Positions 9,095-17,256 of a DNA stretch of 64,000 nucleotides are shown one piece after another; position 1 is the stretch's first letter; the number at the start of each line of letters is the position of its first letter. The notes under the pieces were generated by a model. The model was not told the origin of the DNA. It saw nothing but the letters and a program-made list of their open reading frames with translations, and ran no database searches. The translations under genes were made by a program, and so were the position numbers. Source of the DNA: Scardovia wiggsiae (GTDB lineage: Bacteria > Actinomycetota > Actinomycetes > Actinomycetales > Bifidobacteriaceae); NCBI RefSeq assembly GCF_051045985.1, contig NZ_CP157350.1, positions 744,001 to 808,000 of the forward strand, written 5' to 3'.

Positions 9095-11266
9095 ATGGTC
9101 CGAATTGCGATAGGAAAACTTACAGACAGGCTGAACAGTGAAATATCTGCTGTTGAAAATGAGATAACGCTTGCCCAGCAGCAGATCAACAGCCTTTCTA
9201 TGTCTCTGTCCCAGCATGGTCTGAGGGGGAAAGCTTTCACGGCTATCCAGGAACGTTTAGACAGTGAATGTCTCGTAGCAAAAGCCCACTATATTTTTTT
9301 AATAGAGCTGCTCTCAGCAGACAGGAAGAACCTGCAGGCCTCAGATAAGCTTATTCCGTCAGATATACAGCTGAATGTCGTAGACAGGGAAGACCTTGAC
9401 AGAAGGATACAGAACCTGAATTCCCTGCAATCAGATTCGTTACGATCTAATAGGACCGGGGCAAACCCTACCTTCGGAGGACGTGTAATCAATCCGCCCA
9501 ATCCATTTGCTGCTTTGTCGATAGGTAAAATGTTGCGCGCTGTTCTCATGTCAGCAGCAGAAGTAAAAGATATCTTAGAAGAATACCTGTATTCGACAAA
9601 TAATATCTATGATCCTGTCGTCAGTATGTGTGCTGATAACGGACTGATTTCACGCATTACAAAAGTTGCAGATGCTGCAGCCATGACAGGCAGCTGGAAT
9701 AGTCCCGGCCTTTCAGCTTTACGATACGAAGTCAGCAAAGCATATAATGATACCCGTATAAAGCAGTCTGATGAAGCTATTGATAACAACGTGAAAGATC
9801 CGGGCGAGCGGCAGCGCCTTAAATATACGGCACATCGTGTATTAGCGGATGGCAATATCGCTGCTGAAGAGATCTATCATAACGGCAAACTTGACAGGGA
9901 TGCCGCGCTATGGTTTTCCTATATGCCGAAAGGCTTCTTCAATGATGAAGATATGGGGCATATAAGCCACGCCCTTTATGCGATGTATGATGATGCCGCT
10001 GCCGATTATGCGAAGCATAAGGAGGTAGACAAGAAGTACGTGCCTCAGGGGATAAAAGATCTTCAGTATTTCCTTGATATCCAGATGCATCATGATTATG
10101 ATAAGTTTGCCCGGGCATTCGATATCTCAACATCCACAGTAAATGGGCAGAGGAATACAGTGGCTACGCCAGCAGCTGGAAGCAGATGGAAAAGTTCTGC
10201 TTTTCTTGGTGATTTTGCTGCGTATCTGTCGCGCAGCGGGCAGCAGGATAATGTCTATAAGCCAGATTCCGGCCTGTGGTCCATATACCGTCGCATCCAG
10301 GAACGTGTGGCATCCATTGTGACTCAAATCAATGCGATGGCATCCAGAGGGGTCTGGACACGTCGGGGGGACCCCTTAACTTTTGATTTTACCGTGCAAA
10401 GCGGGGGTATCGAAAATATTGATGCAGATTATGTCACTGTCAGTGTTAATGGCCTTGTTGGAGATGACTCCTATCCACGTATAAGCGGGGGCAATACCGA
10501 CAGTGTTTGGGAGAATGTTTCCATGTCTATTGTCGGGCGTCCTTCCGGAGTTTACCAGTTATTGGGTTTCTTAGTCGGGAATTATAATAAAAAAAGTACT
10601 GCAGAATTGGATGCTTTAGGGAGTACTCAAAAATGGTTAGTTGAAGAAGGTATGAACAAGTTTATTGAAAAAGCCTTCGTTCACGGCAAGAATATCACTC
10701 CGTATATCGGGGCAGTGCTTAGTTTGCTGGACATTGCTATTGATTATGTCGAGGAGAAGAATGATGAATCTGACCGGCAGGCTTTATGGGATAAACTTGT
10801 TAAAAATATATCTATATCTAATGCTCTAAGTAAAAACCCCTTCTTTGAGGACTGTTCCATGAGCATAGGCAGCGATTTGAGCTACAGCAGCGATGGCAAA
10901 GATGCTCTCAGCTATGAGAGACCTGTATTGAAGGTTGACAGGCTATGGCTGGAGGAGGCTATCCGCCAATATAATACTGAGAATCCAGATAATAAAGTAT
11001 CAGAACAGGAAGTTTCAAAAGGCCTAAGGAATAACTTCACGGCTGTTGTTAAAGACAGTGCACAGGGAGATACGAATTTTGCTGAGACTACAAAGCCCAA
11101 ACACCCTCAAACTTCCCTAGGACGTTTTCTTCAATGGCTGAAGCAGCCTGCTAAGCTCAAATACACGCAAGGCGACAAATCTGGTCAATTTGTTCCTCTT
11201 TCAAAGACAAAGAGGAACTGGTCTTATATTAAAGATCCTTTCGATGATGCGAGGTTTGCAAAATGA
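9095..11266 (+). CDS. LXG-like large protein, candidate type VII effector
   Basis: A 723-residue protein with no signal peptide or clear membrane helix. Residues about 1-115 are helical coiled-coil with a Leu-Arg-Gly motif at 43-45 (HGLRGKAF), as in LXG domains of type VII-secreted toxins. The middle (about 130-600) is not recognised. The end, roughly 600-723 and most clearly 677-723 (RFLQWL, QPAKL, NW.Y, RF.K), resembles the outer domains of the next two proteins. AAAGGGGA precedes the ATG. The next gene starts inside its stop (ATGA). The downstream small helical genes support the LXG reading, but no toxin active site is recognised. Local AT content rises in the second half, suggesting transfer. 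The family call is inference. Confidence 0.62.
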   Translation: MVRIAIGKLTDRLNSEISAVENEITLAQQQINSLSMSLSQHGLRGKAFTAIQERLDSECLVAKAHYIFLIELLSADRKNLQASDKLIPSDIQLNVVDREDLDRRIQNLNSLQSDSLRSNRTGANPTFGGRVINPPNPFAALSIGKMLRAVLMSAAEVKDILEEYLYSTNNIYDPVVSMCADNGLISRITKVADAAAMTGSWNSPGLSALRYEVSKAYNDTRIKQSDEAIDNNVKDPGERQRLKYTAHRVLADGNIAAEEIYHNGKLDRDAALWFSYMPKGFFNDEDMGHISHALYAMYDDAAADYAKHKEVDKKYVPQGIKDLQYFLDIQMHHDYDKFARAFDISTSTVNGQRNTVATPAAGSRWKSSAFLGDFAAYLSRSGQQDNVYKPDSGLWSIYRRIQERVASIVTQINAMASRGVWTRRGDPLTFDFTVQSGGIENIDADYVTVSVNGLVGDDSYPRISGGNTDSVWENVSMSIVGRPSGVYQLLGFLVGNYNKKSTAELDALGSTQKWLVEEGMNKFIEKAFVHGKNITPYIGAVLSLLDIAIDYVEEKNDESDRQALWDKLVKNISISNALSKNPFFEDCSMSIGSDLSYSSDGKDALSYERPVLKVDRLWLEEAIRQYNTENPDNKVSEQEVSKGLRNNFTAVVKDSAQGDTNFAETTKPKHPQTSLGRFLQWLKQPAKLKYTQGDKSGQFVPLSKTKRNWSYIKDPFDDARFAK

Positions 11267-11919
11267 ATAGTAGTTTACTAAGAAATATGCGGTATAAGCA
11301 TGCAGTCTTATTGGGATTGTTAATTTTTATAGTTGCAGTCGGCGTAATTAGTATTGTAATAGCTACCGTTTTGCAGGATAAGCAGAAGCAGGAACAGGAA
11401 TATCGTAGGCAAATACAGTCTTCATTGCAAAGCCAAGCTTTATTTATGGAGAACAATATTCTTTTAGGGCAGGAGGGAAGGGCTTTCGTAACTAAATATA
11501 GGTATGGGGAGGGTGTGGGCACCGAATATAAGAAATATACGTATAAATGCGGGAAGTACTATACATGTACAGGTTTTATTTTCACTGATCGCGCAAAAAC
11601 TGTTTTGAATAGTGCATTAGGACAGTATTATAATGAAACAGGTATAAAACATACTTTTACAGTACAGCAAATAGAAGAAAGTTTAAAAACTCCTTCATAT
11701 ATTTATAAACGTTTTACTGAAATTGAGGTGTCAGATATTGAACCGCCTCTTATTATCAGACGTTTTCTTCAATGGCTGGCCCAACCTGCTAAACTCATAT
11801 ATACTACTGATAGCGCCAGCGGCAAGCACAAAGCAGGCGATGCGGTTCCGGAAGGCAGGTTTGGCTGCAATTGGGATTATCTTAGAGCGCCATACGATAA
11901 CACGAGGTTTGTGAAGTGA
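11263..11919 (+). CDS. Single-pass membrane protein, paralogue 1, sharing the LXG protein's C-terminal domain
   Basis: A 218-residue product of unrecognised family. A short basic N-terminus precedes one membrane helix at about 15-38, so the rest should face outward. The outer part has a Cys pair in YKCGKYYTCTG, a helical region with LGQYYNETG, then the shared terminal block at 167-218 (RFLQWLAQPAKL, NWDYL, RFVK). It is clearly paralogous to the next gene and matches the end of the LXG-like protein. It starts in the upstream stop (ATGA), and GAGG lies 8 bases before the ATG inside the upstream gene. A role in immunity, tethering or effector release is possible but unproven. GC is about 33% over its first 60 bases, lower than the flanking genes. 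Confidence 0.75.
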   Translation: MNSSLLRNMRYKHAVLLGLLIFIVAVGVISIVIATVLQDKQKQEQEYRRQIQSSLQSQALFMENNILLGQEGRAFVTKYRYGEGVGTEYKKYTYKCGKYYTCTGFIFTDRAKTVLNSALGQYYNETGIKHTFTVQQIEESLKTPSYIYKRFTEIEVSDIEPPLIIRRFLQWLAQPAKLIYTTDSASGKHKAGDAVPEGRFGCNWDYLRAPYDNTRFVK

Positions 11920-12569
11920 GTGGGGTGTCGTGGGTTGTGAGGCGTAGAAGGACTGTTTTGACGGGTCTTCTGGTTGTTGTGCTGTTTGTTTTTGGTATAG
12001 GTACTGTTGGTTCTGCTGCTGTTTTACAGTATAGGCGGCATGAGGCTCAGGAATACCATCAGCGGGTGCAGAGGTCTTTGGAGGTCCAGTCGGGTAGTAC
12101 CTGGATTTACCTTAATAAATATAAAGGTGGGGCTTTTGAACCGGATGATCCGCCGGGGAGTAATCCTGATGCTGAGTTTAAGGAATTTGTGTACAAGTGC
12201 GGAGGTTCTTATACGTGTACAGGTTTCTCATTTACTGCGAAGGTTAGGCCTTTCCTCAAGGCGGCATTAGAGCAGTATGCTAAAGAGGTTCAGGGTAAAG
12301 ATATACCTACTATCAGGAAGATTGAGGATAGTGTGGGCCATCCTGCTTATGTTTTTGCCCCTTATGATTATTCTTCAGGAACCCCTAAAACCAGACCTCC
12401 GGCCAGTGTAAAAAGGTTCCTGTCATGGCTGGCCCAACCTGCTAAACTCATATACACTGTGGACATAGGGGATATTTATAAAGCAGGGGATGAGGTCCCG
12501 GAATCTTATAGCAAGAACAATTGGCAGTATATTAATTATCCTTCGCCTGGAACGAGGTTCGCAAAATGA
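11916..12569 (+). CDS. Single-pass membrane protein, paralogue 2, sharing the LXG protein's C-terminal domain
   Basis: A 217-residue paralogue of the preceding protein. It has an RRRR basic start, one membrane helix at about 14-37 and an outward domain with the Cys pair in YKCGGSYTCTG. LEQYAKE follows, then the terminal block at 167-217 (RFLSWLAQPAKL, NWQYI, RFAK). The GTG start overlaps the upstream TGA (GTGA), and GAGG lies 8 bases before it. Codon choice differs from its sister, with more GGT/GTT/TTG early on, although a 30-base stretch of the terminal block is identical. Function unknown. Confidence 0.75.
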   Translation: MSGVSWVVRRRRTVLTGLLVVVLFVFGIGTVGSAAVLQYRRHEAQEYHQRVQRSLEVQSGSTWIYLNKYKGGAFEPDDPPGSNPDAEFKEFVYKCGGSYTCTGFSFTAKVRPFLKAALEQYAKEVQGKDIPTIRKIEDSVGHPAYVFAPYDYSSGTPKTRPPASVKRFLSWLAQPAKLIYTVDIGDIYKAGDEVPESYSKNNWQYINYPSPGTRFAK

Positions 12570-12901
12570 GCAGCGAAGACAGGCGTTACGAATATATGCA
12601 GAAACTGTCACATGAACTTGACATGCAGCAGGACGGGATCGATCAGGAGCGCAAACGCCTTATCCGTGAACAGCAGGAAACTGAGGACTACTTCCAGGAA
12701 GTCCGTATTGCTCTGAACGAGGAGCTGGATAAGCTGCCTCGCCGGTTTTCTTCTCAGATCCAGTCCTGTATTGACAGTTTTGAAGCAGAGGTGCGTGAAA
12801 CTGAAACACAGTTTGACAGCAGTCTCCAGTATCTGAAAAAACTTCGTAGTGATATTTACGATGATTATATAAGAAAGAGGGATTCATACCATGCCGAGTG
12901 A
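12566..12901 (+). CDS. Small coiled-coil protein, DUF3958/Lap2-like
   Basis: A 111-residue, highly charged, fully helical protein without Cys or membrane segments; heptad-like Leu/Ile spacing runs through most of its length. Size, composition and company resemble the DUF3958-type partners (Lap2) that bind LXG domains and assist type VII export in Firmicutes. That is established knowledge of the family, while membership here is inference. It starts inside the upstream stop (ATGA), with GAGG 8 bases before. It overlaps the next gene by 11 bases, so co-translation is likely. Confidence 0.6.
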   Translation: MSSEDRRYEYMQKLSHELDMQQDGIDQERKRLIREQQETEDYFQEVRIALNEELDKLPRRFSSQIQSCIDSFEAEVRETETQFDSSLQYLKKLRSDIYDDYIRKRDSYHAE

Positions 12902-13175
12902 AACAATAACAGTATCGGCTGATAACGGCGCAGGCGCACTCCAGGCCCTTGGCAATGCTGAAGAGTATGGCTCATTCCGCCTGAAAGGGCTGGCGGAGGC
13001 CTCCGTCTCTGTCAAGGCAGCGTCAGACCACGATAATATGGCAGATACTGTTTCGCATGCCATGTCTTCATTCGCTGACGCCCGGGTGCAGGACAGGAAA
13101 GCTATCTCCAGTGCGGTCGCGGCCCTTGGCAATGCAGACAGGGTGGCTGCATACCATATATTAAGCGGGGAGTAA
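12891..13175 (+). CDS. Small helical protein, TIGR04197/DUF3130-like (WXG100-fold partner)
   Basis: A 94-residue protein predicted to form a helical hairpin. The order of a loosely structured start, a Leu-Lys-Gly turn (FRLKGLAEAS) and a long helix ending in RVAAYHIL resembles the small WXG100-like LXG partners (Lap1, TIGR04197/DUF3130). No WXG tripeptide is present, as is also true of that family. AGAGGGA precedes the ATG. It is the last gene of the five-gene operon; 107 bases separate it from the uridylyltransferase gene. Confidence 0.55.
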   Translation: MPSETITVSADNGAGALQALGNAEEYGSFRLKGLAEASVSVKAASDHDNMADTVSHAMSSFADARVQDRKAISSAVAALGNADRVAAYHILSGE

Positions 13176-13282
13176 CAGGAAAACTGGTAAAACAGCTGCG
13201 CCGCGACAATTCTGGCTGCTTTTTTGCTTATCTGAGGATTATCCGTTAAAATTGGTGAGGTTAATCCTGATGAGAGGTATCT

Positions 13283-14710
13283 ATGACTGGTAAGTCCTTT
13301 GAAGCATGTGCGCAGAAGATGCGCGACAGTGAAATGAGCGAAGTTGCCGTTGAACAGTTCAAAAGGCTGTATGATGTGTGGCAAAACGATGAACAGGAAT
13401 GGATCCGTGAGTCAGAGATAGAACCGATGGACAACATCCGCCATATCGGCGATATCCATGATACTATAAGCCACAAGGTAACAGGCAAAGCCCTCGCGAA
13501 GACGGCTATGCTCAAGCTCAACGGAGGGCTTGGCACATCAATGGGGCTCCAGGGGCCGAAATCCCTTCTTCCCGTGCGGCGCCATAAAGCACGCCAGATG
13601 AATTTCTTGGATATCATCCTGGGGCAGGTGACTACTGTGCGCCAGCAGCAGGGGGTCAAGCTGCCGCTTACATTTATGAATTCGTACCATACGTCGAAGG
13701 AATCTATTGCGCGGATACGCCGTAACCGTAATTTCCATCAGGACGAGATCCCTATTGAATTCCTTCAGAACCGTGAACCCAAGATTGTAGGTGCAACGGG
13801 CGCACCCGTATCGTTCCCCAGCGACCCTGACCTTGAATGGTGCCCTCCCGGGCATGGGGATGTTTTTACGTCGCTGTGGGAATCAGGGCTGCTGGATGTC
13901 CTGCAGAATGAAGGGATGGAATATCTGTTCATTTCCAATTCCGATAACCTTGGTGCCCGGCCTTCAAGCACAGTTTCAGGGGCATTCGCCCAGTCAGGCG
14001 CATCGTTTATGGTCGAGGTCGCGCGGAAAACTGATGCCGACCGGAAAGGCGGCCAGATCGTCCGCAGCAGGCAGACCGGCTGCCTTATGCTGCGCGAGAT
14101 GACGCAGGTGCATCCGGATGATAAGGAAGCTGCAACGGATGTCAATATCCATCCGTTCTTCAATACCAATAATATCTGGGTCCGCATCAGTGCGCTGAAG
14201 AAGCTGCTGAAAGAGCATAAAGGCATATTGCCGCTCCCCGTGATCCGCAACCTCAAAACTGTTGACCCTACTGATCCGTCTACCCAGAATGTGATCCAGC
14301 TGGAAACAGCTATGGGGGCGGCAGTATCGCTTTTCGAGGATGCAGTATGCGTAGAGGTGAGCCGTTCCCGTTTCCTTCCCGTCAAAACGACAAATGACCT
14401 TGTTATCCTGCGGTCTGACCGTTTCCATCTGACTGATGCTTTTGAAATGGAAGACGGGAATTATATCTTCCCTGATATTAATTTAGATACACGGTATTAT
14501 AAGAATATCGAAGACTTCGATGAGCGTTTCCCTTATTCCGTGCCGTCTCTTGCTGCAGCGAATTCCTTCACCGTTGAAGGTGACTGGACTTTCGGCAAGG
14601 ATGTCCACTGCTTCGCAGACGCGCATCTGTCCGATCTGGGGAGGCCGTCATATGTGCCCAATGGAAGCTTCGTAGGACCTCAGGGGATCGAGTCAGATTC
14701 ATGGCAGTAG
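13283..14710 (+). CDS. UTP-glucose-1-phosphate uridylyltransferase (eukaryotic UGP2-type)
   Basis: It makes UDP-glucose from UTP and glucose-1-phosphate for the Leloir pathway and surface glycans. The 475-residue protein belongs to the UDPGP family rather than the short bacterial GalU type. The nucleotide-binding LNGGLGTSMG motif is near residue 76, followed by NSYHT, GHGD and FISNSDNLG (about 218). Bifidobacteria use this type, sometimes called UgpA. GAGAGG precedes the ATG. It probably has its own promoter in the 107 bases after the LXG-like operon. Confidence 0.94.
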   Translation: MTGKSFEACAQKMRDSEMSEVAVEQFKRLYDVWQNDEQEWIRESEIEPMDNIRHIGDIHDTISHKVTGKALAKTAMLKLNGGLGTSMGLQGPKSLLPVRRHKARQMNFLDIILGQVTTVRQQQGVKLPLTFMNSYHTSKESIARIRRNRNFHQDEIPIEFLQNREPKIVGATGAPVSFPSDPDLEWCPPGHGDVFTSLWESGLLDVLQNEGMEYLFISNSDNLGARPSSTVSGAFAQSGASFMVEVARKTDADRKGGQIVRSRQTGCLMLREMTQVHPDDKEAATDVNIHPFFNTNNIWVRISALKKLLKEHKGILPLPVIRNLKTVDPTDPSTQNVIQLETAMGAAVSLFEDAVCVEVSRSRFLPVKTTNDLVILRSDRFHLTDAFEMEDGNYIFPDINLDTRYYKNIEDFDERFPYSVPSLAAANSFTVEGDWTFGKDVHCFADAHLSDLGRPSYVPNGSFVGPQGIESDSWQ

Positions 14711-14879
14711 GGCAGGGATGCTATAAGCATAAAAGAATTTAAAATCCAATGTGTGTTTTGTGAAAAAACATACTAAAATAGAGTAGGAGTGTGCGTAATG
14801 CAATGGAAAAATATGTATGCGTATACTTCGGCCGGAGAATTATAAATTGACAGTGAAAGAAAGTACAACTCGAGGACAT

Positions 14880-16847
14880 ATGGCTGAAGGACCAACGAAC
14901 GGCAGGCGCCGGTTTTCCGATAAATGGGGGAAACATGAGCTTGATGTACTCGCCGTGTTATCATCGGCTTTTCCCCAGTGGCTGACATCGCGTCAGATTG
15001 CGCAGCGCGTTAAAGCTTATGCTGATTCTTATGGGGAACTGGCAGATCAGGCTGCAAAAGCTGCATTTGCAAAGCAGTTCCAGCGTGACCGTGCCAAGCT
15101 GACGGCGATGGGTATAGCTATTGAATCGCGCCAGCCCGAATATTCGTCAAAATCTGAAGGGCAGGATTTTGCTTCTTACCGGCTCCAGCTGGGTGATGAG
15201 CCGCGCATCATGACCCAGTTCAAGCCTGAAGACCTGCCTCTTCTGGCTGCTGCAAATTATCTGGCAAGGTCGGTCTTTGCGAATGAACAGGAAAATGCTC
15301 AAAGGGCAAAGGAAATCCAGCACAAGAGCCGCAGCACGCCGCGCCTGGCGCAGACCCCTACGCCTGGGCTGGGCCTTGACTCGATCGCACCTGGCCTGGG
15401 GACTCAGAAAATACCGGAAGTCCTCACTAATATAGTTGATTCACGCCGGTTCGCTGCAACAGTTGAATTTGAGGGTGAAAATATCAATGTAGCATATACT
15501 GATTCCGATGATCTCGCTTCGTATATGCTTGACCACCCTGGTTCCCTTATCATTGAGCCTATAGAGGCGCGTGAAGCTTATAAGCGCCGCTTGTCGGCAG
15601 CGAAGGGATTTGAGCTGGCAGACCTGTCAGAATCCAAAGATGCGGTACCTGCGTCGCAGATCGAAGTCATGCCTGTTGATGAACTGCAGATAGACGATGA
15701 TGAGCTTCCCAAGAAGCAGCCGACTGTACAGACAGGCACAGAAGTTGACCGGCGTCTGCATCTTATGCTTTTCCTGTCTGCGCATCGGGGGGAAGAATAC
15801 TCTGTTTCTGAACTTGCGGAGCGTTTCATTGGCGCGCCGCGGACCTCTGAAGAGCAGAGGCGTTTTGTCAATACGATCCGTAAAGATATCGGTACTCTGA
15901 CAACGGTTTCGGACGATGGGGAAGTGGCCGGCAGCCAGTTCTTCGAGATCGACTGGCCCCTTCTGGAGGAGGAAGGCATCGTCAGCGCTACTAATTCCCT
16001 CGGACTCGAACGCCTTGCAGGGGTCTCGCCTCAATATATGAGTATGCTGACCGCATCGGTAAGCTATCTGGCGCATTCGCCTCTTATGCCTGATATCGAC
16101 CGCAGGCAGGCAATGGATCTGTATAACCGGCTGCATGAATATTCACGGCCCGGACAGACGCCATGGCTCAGCCTGACGGGTTTTGAGCTTGCTCCGGCGA
16201 GTTTCCCCGTTATCAAGCACGCTATAGAACATGACCAGCTGCTTGATATGGAGTACACTGACGGTTCAGGGCGTACCCGCAGACGTCTCGTGGCTCCTGC
16301 CAAAGTCTTTGTGGATGAGGGCGTGTATTATCTGGCGGCGTGGACCGGTGTTACAGATAAAGACCGTAAGGACCCCCCTCAGAACCCGCCTACGAAGGAG
16401 ACACAGGTTTCCGCCCGCAAGCGCCGTAATTCGCAGTCCCAGAACTGGCAGACCCTGCGCCTTTCGCGCATAGGCACTGTTGAGGCGGTAGAGCCAAGCC
16501 ATCATGTTGAGATCCCCGAAGTCCCGCTGTCGGAGCTGCGGGAATGGAATTTTGAGAACGGTACCCAGGCGGTATTCATTACCAATCAGAAAGGGATGCC
16601 GTTTATCAAAAACCTGCCGGGGGCGACGGTTGAAGATACTGAGGACGGGCAGAAAGTCCATCTTATCATTTCTTCCGACTCGTGGTTCGTCGCATTCTGT
16701 ATCGCGCATGCACGCCATATCAAGGCAGTTGGGCCGAAGACCCTCCGTTCTATGATCACTGCGCGCGCTGACAGGGAGCTGACCCATATTGAGCAGCAGG
16801 AAGAAGCTGATGCTAAACGGCATGAACATCACAGAAGGAGAAACTGA
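14880..16847 (+). CDS. Fused PafB-PafC-like WYL-domain transcription regulator
   Basis: A 655-residue regulator built as two tandem halves. The first (about 1-270) has a winged-helix region with LTSRQIAQRV and a degenerate WYL-like part. The second starts near 290 with a helix-turn-helix (YSVSELAERF) and a WYL domain containing AIEHDQLLDMEY, RRLVAP and VYYLAAWT. The layout matches PafB and PafC, which together activate a DNA-damage response in mycobacteria, fused into one chain. The ATG at 14880, preceded by GAGG, is preferred to the ATG 63 bases upstream. It overlaps the next gene by one base. Confidence 0.85.
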   Translation: MAEGPTNGRRRFSDKWGKHELDVLAVLSSAFPQWLTSRQIAQRVKAYADSYGELADQAAKAAFAKQFQRDRAKLTAMGIAIESRQPEYSSKSEGQDFASYRLQLGDEPRIMTQFKPEDLPLLAAANYLARSVFANEQENAQRAKEIQHKSRSTPRLAQTPTPGLGLDSIAPGLGTQKIPEVLTNIVDSRRFAATVEFEGENINVAYTDSDDLASYMLDHPGSLIIEPIEAREAYKRRLSAAKGFELADLSESKDAVPASQIEVMPVDELQIDDDELPKKQPTVQTGTEVDRRLHLMLFLSAHRGEEYSVSELAERFIGAPRTSEEQRRFVNTIRKDIGTLTTVSDDGEVAGSQFFEIDWPLLEEEGIVSATNSLGLERLAGVSPQYMSMLTASVSYLAHSPLMPDIDRRQAMDLYNRLHEYSRPGQTPWLSLTGFELAPASFPVIKHAIEHDQLLDMEYTDGSGRTRRRLVAPAKVFVDEGVYYLAAWTGVTDKDRKDPPQNPPTKETQVSARKRRNSQSQNWQTLRLSRIGTVEAVEPSHHVEIPEVPLSELREWNFENGTQAVFITNQKGMPFIKNLPGATVEDTEDGQKVHLIISSDSWFVAFCIAHARHIKAVGPKTLRSMITARADRELTHIEQQEEADAKRHEHHRRRN

Positions 16848-17212
16848 TGCCAGGCTGGGGATGGGCAATACTTGTTATTGCAGCGCTGACAGTTTTCATA
16901 CTTGGCGTTGTATACGCCCTGCTGCACCTGAAGGATGCGCTGGGCAAGGTTTCCGGGACTGCCGGGCAGGTGCAGTCGCGGATTTCCAGGATGATGGAGA
17001 ATAAAGGACTGGAACAGCGGGATATGGTCCCGTCATTCACAAAGACCATCCGTGAGAATGCTGACGCTTACTCTCAGGCACATGCAGGTATTATTGAGCG
17101 CAGGCGGAGGCGTTCCCAGCGTCACCAGGATCAGTGGACAGCCTGGGCGGATTCTACCCGTGAAGATACTGATAGGCTGGCACAGCAGCTCAATATATCT
17201 GATAACGACTAA
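16847..17212 (+). CDS. Small membrane-anchored protein, unknown
   Basis: A 121-residue protein with one N-terminal membrane helix (about 5-26) and a charged helical cytoplasmic part rich in Arg/Gln/Asp. No family is recognised. It sits where tatA lies in the pafBC-tatAC-helY neighbourhood of other actinobacteria. It lacks the TatA hallmarks, namely a Phe-Gly hinge and an amphipathic helix right after the membrane helix. AAGGAG precedes the ATG, which shares one base with the upstream TGA. Confidence 0.75.
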   Translation: MPGWGWAILVIAALTVFILGVVYALLHLKDALGKVSGTAGQVQSRISRMMENKGLEQRDMVPSFTKTIRENADAYSQAHAGIIERRRRRSQRHQDQWTAWADSTREDTDRLAQQLNISDND

Positions 17213-17256
17213 AGAAATTAAAGAGGCACCAGAAAGCCTGCAAGGGGAGGACGTAT

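Noticed and set aside
11080..12569. Mycobacterial-type YxxxD/E type VII secretion signal in the cassette proteins
   Set aside because: Tyr residues near the C-termini are not followed at the right distance by Asp/Glu with the helix-turn-helix context, so this was not used as support.
13176..13240. Terminator after the LXG-like operon at the T-run near 13221
   Set aside because: Only a 4-base CAGC/GCTG stem precedes the T-run, too weak to call.
12891..13384. 166-codon minus-strand frame near the end of the cassette
   Set aside because: It overlaps the small LXG-partner gene and the start of the uridylyltransferase gene and shows no domain or ribosome site.
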